Shown: in pieces, positions 1-7,247 of the stretch | Layout of the letters: every line of letters starts with the position of its first letter | Numbering within the stretch: position 1 is the stretch's first letter | Origin: Prosthecochloris sp. | Lineage (GTDB): Bacteria > Bacteroidota > Chlorobiia > Chlorobiales > Chlorobiaceae | Direction of reading: 5' to 3' | DNA length: 34,923 nucleotides | NCBI GenBank assembly: GCA_004028745.1 | Contig: RAZP01000002.1 | Location: forward strand, 1 to 34,923 | Translations under genes and position numbers: made by a program | Notes under the pieces: generated by a model | What the model was told of the DNA's origin: nothing | The model's database searches: none | The model's input: the letters and a program-made list of their open reading frames with translations, nothing else

Positions 1-978
1 GACACCTTCATATCCTGCGTTACCGGTAGTGAACATGCGATTCTTGTAAGACTCTCTCACCGGAACAATACAGTTGGTCGTCATCAGTATCGGACCGTTG
101 AACGACTCAAACTCCTTGTCTTGTGACCACCAGGAACTGCCGTAGTTGCCGACAAAGTGGCTGTACTTTTTGAACGCCGGATAGTAATGTGCCGGCAACA
201 TCTCACAGTGCGTATAGACATCAATACCGGTTCCTTCGGTTTGCCTGAGCAGCTCGTCCATGTCACGCAGATCATGACCCGATATCAAGATACCGGGATG
301 GTTTCGCACCCCGGTTTTGACGATAGTGATTTCAGGGTTACCGTAGGTTTCCGTGTTTGCTTTATCGAGCAGAGCCATTGCCTTGACCGCCGTTTCCCCG
401 GTCTCCATAACCAGTGCGGTCAACCGATCGGCATCGACCTCTTTTGTCAGTGCCGCCAAAGCTTTGACATAGAAGTCGTAGATCGATTCATCGACATACC
501 CGAGCACTTCTGCATGGTCGGTATAAGCAGCGAGGCCTTTGATGCCATAAAGCACAAGGCTCTTGAGAGAACGAAGATCCTCGTTTTCACTGAGGTCTTC
601 TATACCTGCGCTTGCCGCTTTTTCAGCAAAATCCTCTTTGTTCCGGCCTGCCCACGTTACGCTGTCATGGTCCGGAACATCAGTGAGCGAACCCTTCAGC
701 TCGTCACGCAAGGCAAGGGCTGCGAAAATTTTATCGGTGATCGCATCGTCATCAAAGTTGGTGTTGGTTACGGTGACAAACAGTGCTTCGCTGATAAAGC
801 GCCCTTGGTCGGGACGAAGCTTCCCACCTGCCGCTTCTGCACACAATGCGATTCCTTCGAGCACATACACCAGCGTATCTTGAAGTTTTGCCGTTATTTC
901 GTTTTTTCCGCATACACCCCGTGCTATACACCCGGTCTCTTTTACACTTTCCTGGCACTGATCACAATACATGCCCAT
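1..978 (-). CDS. hcp: Hydroxylamine reductase / hybrid-cluster protein, N-terminal part (partial)
   Basis: Hcp is a cytoplasmic Fe-S protein that reduces hydroxylamine or nitric oxide and protects anaerobes from nitrosative stress. 326 residues are visible, and the gene runs off the left edge (the family is about 540-550 residues). The N-terminal cluster ligands are C5, C8, C17 and C23 (CxxC-x8-C-x5-C, the spacing found in strict anaerobes). Hybrid-cluster ligands visible are H235 (SGHDL), E259 (THCEMLPAH) and C303 (TTNCIVPV), each nine less than the D. vulgaris numbers, so the fold is intact as far as seen. The ATG at 978 follows a very strong AGGAGGGAGG site; an ATG two codons later is possible. 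It lies downstream of a TPR gene and a ferredoxin-like gene, from which it is separated by a MITE-like insertion. Confidence 0.96.
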   Translation of the reverse strand, partial: MGMYCDQCQESVKETGCIARGVCGKNEITAKLQDTLVYVLEGIALCAEAAGGKLRPDQGRFISEALFVTVTNTNFDDDAITDKIFAALALRDELKGSLTDVPDHDSVTWAGRNKEDFAEKAASAGIEDLSENEDLRSLKSLVLYGIKGLAAYTDHAEVLGYVDESIYDFYVKALAALTKEVDADRLTALVMETGETAVKAMALLDKANTETYGNPEITIVKTGVRNHPGILISGHDLRDMDELLRQTEGTGIDVYTHCEMLPAHYYPAFKKYSHFVGNYGSSWWSQDKEFESFNGPILMTTNCIVPVRESYKNRMFTTGNAGYEGV

Positions 979-999
979 TTTTCCTCCCTCCTGTCTTAT

Positions 1000-1116
1000 G
1001 GGCACCTCGATTTATTTATTCCACGCTTCAATTGCTTCGTTAAGCGGATAGTAGAGGGTTTCTGCGCTCCGTTCGCCTTGCACTTGAACCGCTCATGACA
1101 ATAAATTGAGGTGCCC
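1000..1116. mobile_element. MITE-like element with 17-bp terminal inverted repeats and TTAT target duplication
   Basis: The arms at 1000-1016 (gggcacctcgatttatt) and 1100-1116 (aataaattgaggtgccc) are inverted repeats with one mismatch, enclosing 83 bp with no coding capacity. Both ends are flanked by TTAT (996-999 and 1117-1120), consistent with a 4-bp target duplication. The right-hand copy supplies the TAA stop of the TPR gene. Removing the element and one TTAT would leave the TPR stop about 17 nt before the hcp start. The parental transposase is not in the window, and I do not assign an IS family. Confidence 0.7.
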
Positions 1117-1548
1117 TTATTTGTTGTTAATTAATAGTGCCTGCTGATAATCCAGATCAGCCCCGTTGTAATCCCCTGTTCTCTTTTTAAGCAGCGACCT
1201 GTTAAGCAGTGCTGTTCTCAAAATCCGCCTGTTTTTCGGACAGGCATTGATAATTGCCGTGAAATCCTCGATTGCCCCTTCGACATCTTCCAGGTCGGCT
1301 TTGGCCATCCCCCTGTTTCCACAGGCGAGATACCTTTCGCGCGGCCTCAGGCCAAGCTCAATCGCTTTCGTGTAATCTCCGATCGCCCCCGTTCTATCAC
1401 CGGCACTGTTTCTCACATTTGCACGGTCGTAGTATGCTTCAGCGTTTTCCGGGTCTTTATCTATGATTCTGTCGAGTTCCTCGACCGACCCCCTGTAGCT
1501 ACCCAGCGCATCCTTGAGCATTAGCCCCCTCTCAAACCCACTCTTCAT
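1117..1548 (-). CDS. Small tetratricopeptide-repeat (TPR) protein
   Basis: A 143-residue soluble protein built of about three TPR units: helices around NAEAYYDRANVRNSAGD, then a repeat around RYLACGNRGMAKADLEDVEGAIED, then a last one around LRTALLNRSLLKKRTGDYNGA. TPRs form protein-binding scaffolds; the partner here is unknown. I chose the ATG at 1548, which overlaps the end of the ferredoxin-like gene by 17 nt and has GGAGAGG just upstream; the ATG at 1521 is an alternative. The tight overlap implies translational coupling, so a role with the ferredoxin-like protein or Hcp is a reasonable inference. There is no signal peptide. The stop codon is the target duplication of the adjacent MITE-like element, so the original 3' end may have been slightly different. 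Confidence 0.75.
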   Translation of the reverse strand: MKSGFERGLMLKDALGSYRGSVEELDRIIDKDPENAEAYYDRANVRNSAGDRTGAIGDYTKAIELGLRPRERYLACGNRGMAKADLEDVEGAIEDFTAIINACPKNRRILRTALLNRSLLKKRTGDYNGADLDYQQALLINNK

Positions 1549-2398
1549 CCAGAACCTCTCCCCTGATACCAATAACAATCCTTTTTACCGGCACTTTTCT
1601 GGAGGCCTTGTCAAGCGCCTGCTGCACAATTGCCGTAAGTCCGCCGCAACAGGGAACTTCCATAATCACGACAGTGATGGTGTTAATTTTTGCAAGATCG
1701 ATCATCGCTTTTAGCTTTTCCACATACTTGTCTATTCCCGTATCAAGCTTCGGACATGCAATTGCAATGCTTTTTCCTTTCATAACGGCAGGATGAAATG
1801 CCCCCATGGCAAAAGCGGTACAATCAGCAGCCAGAAGCAGGTCCGCCCCTTTATAATACGGCGCCAGAGGAGTCACCAAATGGAGCTGTATCGGCCACTG
1901 TGCAAGCTCGGACGGTTGTTCTACGGTTGATTCTATCTGCTTCCCCGCGTTGCCGTTTTTTCTGAAATCCACCATGGCACTGCCGGGACAGCCCCCAACA
2001 TGAGCGCCATGAGGTTTGCGAACATCTGCCAAGGCTTTTTTTTCAAACGGGTTTGCTATTCCCTTTTCCTTGAGGTATGCAAATGCTTCGAGCAAATACT
2101 CTTCTTCACCATGCTCTTTCAGATGCTCCAGATGTGCCGCAATAACATTCGGCCCGCCTTTAACGATGCTTTCTTCCATAACCCTGCGTTCGTCGTATGG
2201 TTCGGCTTCTCGCTCTTCGACGCTTATAGCTCCTTCGGGACACGTCCCGATACAGGCGCCGAGCCCGTCACAAAGCAGATCGCTTATCAGTCTTGCTTTC
2301 CCGTCGATAATCTGTAGCGCCCCTTCCGGACAGCCGGGGATACAATCACCACAGCCGTTGCACTTTACTTCATCTATTGTTACTATCTGTCGTTTCAT
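1532..2398 (-). CDS. Ferredoxin-domain Fe-S protein of the hcp locus
   Basis: 288 residues. The N-terminal ferredoxin domain has a full [4Fe-4S] motif, C13-x2-C16-x2-C19-x3-C23-P, and a second motif C43-x2-L46-x2-C49-x3-C53-P in which the second Cys is Leu. The remaining 200 residues carry further conserved-looking Cys sites (GGCPGS, AADCTAF, IACPKLD, VPCCGG) that could bind another cluster or a metal. Proteins of this type often lie next to hcp in anaerobes (from memory), and an electron-donor or maturation role for Hcp is an inference. No membrane segment or signal peptide is seen. The ATG at 2398 is the first in-frame Met. A CTGATAC sequence at 2434-2440 upstream matches one arm of the Rrf2-gene palindrome. 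Confidence 0.85.
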   Translation of the reverse strand: MKRQIVTIDEVKCNGCGDCIPGCPEGALQIIDGKARLISDLLCDGLGACIGTCPEGAISVEEREAEPYDERRVMEESIVKGGPNVIAAHLEHLKEHGEEEYLLEAFAYLKEKGIANPFEKKALADVRKPHGAHVGGCPGSAMVDFRKNGNAGKQIESTVEQPSELAQWPIQLHLVTPLAPYYKGADLLLAADCTAFAMGAFHPAVMKGKSIAIACPKLDTGIDKYVEKLKAMIDLAKINTITVVIMEVPCCGGLTAIVQQALDKASRKVPVKRIVIGIRGEVLDEEWV

Positions 2399-2530
2399 TG
2401 GAATCTCAATTCTTTACATTAGGGTTTGTACTTCTGATACCTTTTGCTCAGTCAGCTTCATCTTTCTCGACTATTCGATTACGATGTTCAAGCCGTCTGG
2501 CTTTTTTCTCGTTCTGTTGCTCAGCATACC

Positions 2531-2558
2531 GTACGGGCGAAAAATCTTTCGCCCCTAC
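2531..2558. repeat. GGGCGAAA-type hairpin repeat
   Basis: Arms GGGCGAAA (2535-2542) and TTTCGCCC (2547-2554) with loop AATC, flanked by GTAC and CTAC. The same unit recurs at 4766-4793 and, inverted, at 7445-7472, with a decayed copy at about 4954-4977. It resembles a REP-like palindromic unit. Confidence 0.8.
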
Positions 2559-2644
2559 TCCTGCTATCCAGCCATCCAGCGCTCCTCATAGCACCTAAAC
2601 CATTAGCAATCTTAAGCACTCATTCTTCATCACTCCTCACTCAG

Positions 2645-2673
2645 CACGGGCAGACACTGGGGTCTGCCTCTAC
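2645..2673. repeat. GGGCAGAC-type hairpin repeat
   Basis: Arms GGGCAGAC (2648-2655) and GTCTGCCT (2662-2669; one mismatch) followed by CTAC. The best-preserved copy is at 4710-4735; relatives are at 7503-7528 (inverted) and about 15594-15620. Confidence 0.7.
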
Positions 2674-3012
2674 GGTTCACCAATTCAACGAATCAACAGT
2701 TCAACAAACACTTTCCGTTAAACACTCATTCGATTACGAGTACGAATCCCGCTTTTCACTATTTACCAATCACCTGTCACCAATCACTCTTTTTTTGCCA
2801 ACTGCCCACTGATTTCCCCCCTTGCCTACTGCCAACTGAAGACTGCCTACTGATTCATGCCGGCTTCTGAACTTTTTTCGATTACGATTACGAGTACCGC
2901 TTCGCTGAGTACGAGTACGAATTTGATGAATCCGACTCACACAACATTCCCCCTTGCCTGCTGCCAACTGAAGACTGATTTCCCCCTTTGCCTACTGCCA
3001 ACCGAAGACTGC

Positions 3013-3447
3013 TTACTGATGCTCCCTTCCATTCTCAAGAACTTTGAGATCATTGAGCAACTTGCCGATCGTTATCTGTTCAAACTCCCGATTGACAATC
3101 TGCTCAATTCTCATGATTTCATGGCGAAGCACACAATTAGCGCGATTGGAACAGATCTGTTTACGGAACATGCATTCTGAAAGCTCAACCTTACCCTGAA
3201 AAATTTCTATCACTTCCCTGATCCTGATACTTTCAGGTTCACGGTCAAGCATCACCCCTCCACGTGCACCTTCCTTGGTGCGCACAAGGCCATACTTGCA
3301 AAGATCCTGAAGTATTCTTCTCAGGAACTGGTAAGGAATACCCTGCTCATCCGAAATTTTCTTCGCAGAAACATATTCGCCCTCATGTGCACCCAGCACA
3401 AGAAGAGCCCTCACGGCGTAATCGGTATTTTTGGTCAAAACTTTCAT
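3013..3447 (-). CDS. Rrf2-family Fe-S transcriptional regulator (IscR/NsrR type)
   Basis: 144 residues. The N-terminal winged helix-turn-helix (about 1-65, including ISDEQGIPYQFLRRILQDL) is typical of Rrf2 proteins. Three cysteines, C92-x6-C99-x5-C105 (ECMFRKQIC then NRANC), lie where IscR and NsrR bind their cluster, so this should sense NO, oxygen or Fe-S status. It sits upstream of, and co-directional with, the ferredoxin-like/TPR/hcp genes, suggesting it controls them and itself; a perfect palindrome lies 12 bp upstream of its ATG. Cluster type and signal cannot be read from sequence. The last codons and the TAA stop lie inside a copy of the ctgccaactgaagactg repeat, so the C-terminus may have been altered by repeat insertion. 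Confidence 0.92.
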   Translation of the reverse strand: MKVLTKNTDYAVRALLVLGAHEGEYVSAKKISDEQGIPYQFLRRILQDLCKYGLVRTKEGARGGVMLDREPESIRIREVIEIFQGKVELSECMFRKQICSNRANCVLRHEIMRIEQIVNREFEQITIGKLLNDLKVLENGREHQ

Positions 3448-3458
3448 ATCATCATTTT

Positions 3459-3479
3459 CTGATACTAATTTAGTATCAG
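3459..3479. promoter_or_regulatory. Perfect palindromic operator upstream of the Rrf2 regulator
   Basis: Arms CTGATACTA (3459-3467) and TAGTATCAG (3471-3479) with spacer ATT. It ends 12 bp before the regulator ATG and overlaps a plausible minus-strand promoter (TTGGTT, then about 16 bp, then TAAATT). Length and symmetry fit an Rrf2-dimer site, so autoregulation is likely. It also lies in the spacer shared with the divergent methyltransferase gene. Confidence 0.7.
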
Positions 3480-3553
3480 TTAATTAAAAACCAAAATATT
3501 TTTTAAAAAATTTTCAGTCCGCCGGTCAACTCAGCGCCCATGTTTCAGAAATA

Positions 3554-4525
3554 GTGCGAACAACATATATTTCAAGGGATGTCCCAAAACCACTACTCCA
3601 CCACTTACTTTCATCCATTCACATGCTGCAACTCAAAACAGCAGGGTACATAGCACTCGATAATCTTCGCAAAAGTCTCCCATTCCCGCCCCAATGGCAT
3701 ACACAGGGAGAGCTGGAAAAGGCTGCTGACCGTTATCACAGCGCGTTTCTTGATGAAAGATTCGAGGTTTCCCGGAATCTTGGAGCATTTTTTTTTGCTG
3801 CGGAACTGATCGACCGCTCCATACGCACTGACGAACAGGAACATATGGACAACCCATCCATGCCGCCCCAAAAAAAACTGGAGCTTATCAAGGCGCTTGA
3901 CAACATGAACAACATGCTGTTGCTTTACCCGCAATACATCTCGGTCATTGAACCTTCAATACGCGAAATTGTCAGGGAAAAGAAACGGCCGGCAAGAATA
4001 CTTGAACTTGCCAGCGGTGCAGGCGGCCTTGCCTTTGCAATTGCGGCACAGGCAAAGCAGTCCGTACTGCCAGTGGAAATAACCGGTTCGGATATCGTTC
4101 CCGAGTATGTCGATTACTGCAATGCAACAGCAGAGGAAAGAAATCTTCCGGTACATTTCAGCATCATCAATGCATTTGCAATGGAGTCCCTTGAAAACTG
4201 TTCATGCGACATCATCCTTATATCACAGAGTCTGCACCATTTCACTCCCGGACAGCTGGCAAGAATCATCGAACAGAGCAAACTGCACGGTGCATCCATA
4301 TTCCTGGGACTTGACGGCCACCGGGGGCTCGATCTTCTTGCAGGAGTCCCTCTGATAGCCCTTCTGCAGGGTGTTTCCGTTCTGACGCTCGATGGCTACA
4401 CGTCCGCAAGAAAATTCTACTCCGAGGCGGAGTTGGACCTGATTGCAGAGATTGCAACAGACTCGAAGAGGCACAGGATCGATTTTTCCTGGCCCCTGAC
4501 TGTTCTCAGAATTCCGTTCGAGTAG
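3554..4525 (+). CDS. Class I SAM-dependent methyltransferase, substrate unknown
   Basis: 323 residues. The Rossmann methyltransferase core is in the C-terminal half: motif I ILELASGAGGLAFA (149-162), the acidic end of strand 2 at D180 (TGSDIVPEYVDYC), and motif II/post-II CDIILISQSLHHF (218-230), which resembles small-molecule methyltransferases. The N-terminal 140 residues are mostly helical and may form a substrate lid. The start is uncertain: GTG at 3554 opens the frame, ATG at 3623 is the next candidate, and neither has a good ribosome site. It is divergent from the Rrf2 gene with 106 bp between them, so shared control by the palindrome is possible. Nothing else links it to the hcp locus. 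Confidence 0.8.
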   Translation: MRTTYISRDVPKPLLHHLLSSIHMLQLKTAGYIALDNLRKSLPFPPQWHTQGELEKAADRYHSAFLDERFEVSRNLGAFFFAAELIDRSIRTDEQEHMDNPSMPPQKKLELIKALDNMNNMLLLYPQYISVIEPSIREIVREKKRPARILELASGAGGLAFAIAAQAKQSVLPVEITGSDIVPEYVDYCNATAEERNLPVHFSIINAFAMESLENCSCDIILISQSLHHFTPGQLARIIEQSKLHGASIFLGLDGHRGLDLLAGVPLIALLQGVSVLTLDGYTSARKFYSEAELDLIAEIATDSKRHRIDFSWPLTVLRIPFE

Positions 4526-4622
4526 GGAGCGTCTGTTAATCTATTGCGCACCGTGAAATCATGATCATGTCTAAACATCATGGAAAGTCATGCTGCATTC
4601 GATCCGACGTTCATCAACAGGA

Positions 4623-4654
4623 AAAGTCAAAATTCAAAAGGAAAAAGTCAAAAC
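4623..4654. repeat. A-rich 32-bp repeat, copy 1
   Basis: Begins aaagtcaaaattcaaaagg and is identical over 32 bp to 34165-34196 in the same orientation. The motif is internally repetitive (aaagtcaaaa at both ends). A looser version occurs at about 4884-4917. Confidence 0.8.
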
Positions 4655-4675
4655 GGGGAACAACAGAAAAATAAA

Positions 4676-4880
4676 CCTGTCTCCAACGCTGATTTTTTCC
4701 TGTTCAAACGGGCAGACACATGGGTCTGCCCCTACAAACCCGGCTTTTCAGGCCTCTCCTCAACCGTACGGGCGAAAGATTTTTCGCCCCTACACATTCG
4801 GGGTCCTGGCTCCTGGGTTCTGAATTCTAACCTACTGTATTTTCGATTACAAGTACGATTACCATTTCGCTGAGTACGGG
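4676..4880 (+). repeat. Composite intergenic repeat, copy A
   Basis: About 205 bp that match the reverse complement of 7338-7563 along their whole length. Order: cctgtctccaacgctgattt, GGGCAGAC hairpin (4710-4731), an aaacccggcttttcaggcct segment, GGGCGAAA hairpin (4766-4793), a ttctgaattctaacctactg segment, then a degenerate cgattac element (4844-4880). Both hairpins and their linkers are conserved between the copies. Confidence 0.85.
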
Positions 4881-5106
4881 AGAAAGTCAAAATCAAAAGT
4901 AAAAAGTCAAAAAAAGCTTGCCATATTTTGTGTTTGACCCTATAAGACTCATACAGGCGAAAGATATTTTGCCCCTACAATTCAACAATCTTCAAATTCT
5001 GGCTTTTTCATACCAAACTGTAACAGAAACGTAACGCCGCCCGCTTCGTTTAACCGTCCTGAGATGGTTATCTTGATTTTAATGGCAAAAATTTAAGGTT
5101 GTCGAA

Positions 5107-6084
5107 ATGCCGCAGGAAGCCCAGACAAAAACAGCAGCCATCGTTGTAACGGTGACCGATGGCGACACAATCAAAGTAACGTTACCGGACGCCGACGGCC
5201 GGTCTGAAATCTTGAGAATACTCGCCCTCGATACCGAGGAATGCCACAATGACGATGACACCCGCCGGAAAGCCACTCACAAAGGCGGAAAACCGATAAC
5301 CAACCTCGGAAACAAGGCAAAAGAGCGGGCACGTGATCTGTTGAGAAACGGAGATACAGCCACTCTGATCTTTCCTGACGGTTCCCCCCTCGATGAAGCA
5401 CTTGTCAGGCACCGGGGCAACCACGGAAGACTGCTGTGCTATGTTGAGCTGGAAGACGGGCGTGATTTCCAAGAGATCATGATCCGCGAAGGCTGGAGCC
5501 CGTATATGTCGAAATACGGCTATGCACAGCCTGCTAAAAGACATTTTTCATACATCAGAGCGGAAGCTCTTGCTCAGGCGGAAGGAAGAGGAATCTGGAG
5601 CTACCCCGTATTCAACTCAGAAAGGTTCCGCCGTTACGAAAGGCTGCTTCCATGGTGGCATCTCCGTGCAAGTGTTATCGAAACATTCAGGGAACACAAA
5701 AACCTGAACCCTGAAAAAAAGATTCTCAACTCAAGAACCGATTATGAAGATATTTGTAAAAAAGCACAACTCGGTGAAGATGCGGCAGTTTTTACCGAGC
5801 TCCGCTACGTAGCGTTGCTGGGCTCTGACAAAGCCATTGTAACCACCGGTTCCGACAAACAACCTTTCAAGCTCTTCATACCCGATCTCTATAGCTGGGA
5901 GGGCCAGAAAATTCTCAGGCTCCTGGAGCATCGTTATCTCACCATCGGTTATGATGGGTCAACGGTTGAAAAAGGCGGCACCAATTATGCGTATACCAAC
6001 GGCCCGCTGAAACTTTATAATGACGAGCCCGAAATCACGATAACACAGGCGAGCCAAATTACAGACGCTCCCCCGCAGCAATAA
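5107..6084 (+). CDS. Staphylococcal-nuclease-like (thermonuclease) protein with an extra C-terminal domain
   Basis: 325 residues. Residues 10-165 are an SNase (TNase) OB-fold: VTDGDTIKV (16-24), LRILALDTEE (36-45) and HGRLLCYV (106-113). R37, E45 and R108 match the catalytic Arg35, Glu43 and Arg87 of micrococcal nuclease, and D20 and D42 match calcium ligands, so a Ca-dependent endonuclease is expected. After EGRGIWSYPVF the sequence continues for about 150 residues that I do not recognise (from YERLLPWWHLRAS on), with a beta-rich look and a Pro/Gln-rich tail. There is no signal peptide, unlike secreted thermonucleases, so the protein may act inside the cell. ATG at 5107 has AAGG upstream. 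It lies between inverted composite repeats together with the protease gene. Confidence 0.88.
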   Translation: MPQEAQTKTAAIVVTVTDGDTIKVTLPDADGRSEILRILALDTEECHNDDDTRRKATHKGGKPITNLGNKAKERARDLLRNGDTATLIFPDGSPLDEALVRHRGNHGRLLCYVELEDGRDFQEIMIREGWSPYMSKYGYAQPAKRHFSYIRAEALAQAEGRGIWSYPVFNSERFRRYERLLPWWHLRASVIETFREHKNLNPEKKILNSRTDYEDICKKAQLGEDAAVFTELRYVALLGSDKAIVTTGSDKQPFKLFIPDLYSWEGQKILRLLEHRYLTIGYDGSTVEKGGTNYAYTNGPLKLYNDEPEITITQASQITDAPPQQ

Positions 6085-6218
6085 TAAGGGGACCTGAATT
6101 TTTAACTTCTTTCCTGCTGCACATTTTACCCGACAATTGCCACAGGCTTCCGCATCATTTTTTTCCGCAAAAAGCGTATACTTGAAGTCAGTTTTTCTAT
6201 CAGCCAATTAAAAGTATA

Positions 6219-7247
6219 ATGGGAGAGTATCCGTCCTCTCGACAACGTATCCTTGCCGAACAGAATTATCCGCTGCATGCAGGTCTGCTTATCGTGACGC
6301 TCGTTACAACCCTTTGGGCGGGTGCTTTCTGGACTGGCCATCCGGTGCGTTTCGACGGTATCTCCACCTTTCTGCATGACCTCCGCTACGGAATTCCATA
6401 TGGGGCATCGCTGCTGATCTTCCTCGGCACCCATGAGTTCGGGCACTTTTTTGCCGCGTTCTATCATCGTATGCGAGCCTCTCTGCCCTATTTTATTCCA
6501 GTACCGCCACTGCCGTTTCTGTTAAGTCTCGGGACACTTGGCGCGGTTATCCGTATCAGGGACAGGATTCCTCACACAAATGCGTTATTCGATACCGGCG
6601 TTGCAGGGCCTCTTGCCGGGTTCATTGTTGCACTCGGCCTGATTGCTTACGGTTTTACTCATCTTCCTCCGATCGAATACATCTATGCTATCCACCCGGA
6701 ATATGAAGCTCTCGGAGGAATCCCCTCCCCTCCCCCTGCGAACACCCTTTTTCTCGGAAAAAACCTGATCTATCTGTTGCTTGAAAAAGCACTTGATCCT
6801 GTTTACAGCCCTCCAATGACGGAAATGTATCACTACCCTTTTCTTTTCACAGGCTGGCTCGGTTGTTTTGTCACGGCTCTGAACCTTTTGCCAGTCGGGC
6901 AGCTTGATGGAGGACATATCCTTTATGCCATGTTCGGCAGAAAAGGCCATAGAAACGGGGCGATAGCGTTTCTGTTCATTATCACGATGTTTGGGCTCCC
7001 ATCGCTTGTTCTGCTGCTCTTCGAACTGATTTCCCCCGGCATGATGCCTCCTTTTCCGAAATGGGTTCTTGAGTGGTCCTGGCCGGGGTGGATATTGTGG
7101 GCAATAATACTAACCCGATTTCTCGGCATCAATCATCCCCCCACCATGTTGGATCACACACTTTCACCGGGAAGAAAGCTCGTGGGATGGCTTGCAATCG
7201 TTATTTTCTTTTTGTGCCTTACACCGGTCCCTTTCGGAATAACGTAA
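6219..7247 (+). CDS. Site-2-protease family (M50) membrane metalloprotease
   Basis: 342 residues with about seven to eight membrane segments. The zinc motif HEFGH is at 72-76 in the segment LLIFLGTHEFGHFFAA. The second active-site motif, NLLPVGQLDGGH (222-233), supplies the Asp zinc ligand D230. A third family signature, ALFDTGVAGPLAGF, lies between them. No PDZ domain is seen, so it resembles the EGY1/S2P-like group found in phototrophs and Chlorobi rather than RseP. The substrate is unknown; regulated intramembrane proteolysis is the family role. The gene is separated from the nuclease gene by 134 bp. A TATAAT overlaps the ATG (6214-6219), which I take as coincidence. The 3' end leads directly into repeats. 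Confidence 0.93.
   Translation: MGEYPSSRQRILAEQNYPLHAGLLIVTLVTTLWAGAFWTGHPVRFDGISTFLHDLRYGIPYGASLLIFLGTHEFGHFFAAFYHRMRASLPYFIPVPPLPFLLSLGTLGAVIRIRDRIPHTNALFDTGVAGPLAGFIVALGLIAYGFTHLPPIEYIYAIHPEYEALGGIPSPPPANTLFLGKNLIYLLLEKALDPVYSPPMTEMYHYPFLFTGWLGCFVTALNLLPVGQLDGGHILYAMFGRKGHRNGAIAFLFIITMFGLPSLVLLLFELISPGMMPPFPKWVLEWSWPGWILWAIILTRFLGINHPPTMLDHTLSPGRKLVGWLAIVIFFLCLTPVPFGIT

Larger units (their letters stand above)
2399..3012. repeat. Repeat-filled spacer between the Rrf2 gene and the ferredoxin-like gene
   Basis: 614 bp without a credible gene. It contains a GGGCGAAA hairpin (2531-2558), a GGGCAGAC hairpin (2645-2673), an AT-rich block around caacgaatcaacagttcaac, a block at about 2741-2793 nearly identical to 33147-33198, a degenerate cgattacgagtac element (2879-2921), and three copies of a ctgccaactgaagactg motif (about 2829-2845, 2961-2977 and 2995-3011). 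The short ORFs here translate these repeats and look non-coding. The promoter of the ferredoxin-like gene should be near the left end of this stretch. Confidence 0.8.
4526..5106. repeat. Repeat-filled spacer between methyltransferase and nuclease genes
   Basis: 581 bp without a credible gene. It contains an A-rich 32-mer (4623-4654) found again exactly at 34165-34196, the composite repeat copy at 4676-4880, a degraded A-rich stretch (about 4884-4917) and a decayed GGGCGAAA hairpin (about 4954-4977). The last 100 bp presumably hold the nuclease promoter, but no clear -35/-10 pair is evident. Confidence 0.75.

Noticed and set aside
157..1098. Plus-strand open frame of 313 codons opposite hcp
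   Set aside because: The minus strand encodes an unmistakable Hcp with all expected ligands; the plus frame has no family resemblance and runs through the MITE-like element.
2399..3012. CRISPR array or satellite in the repeat-rich spacer
   Set aside because: Repeat units are unequal, degenerate and not separated by uniform unique spacers; no cas gene is nearby.
6214..6219. TATAAT as a -10 box of the protease gene
   Set aside because: It overlaps the start codon and has no -35 partner at a normal distance; a transcript from it would be leaderless or lack the start.
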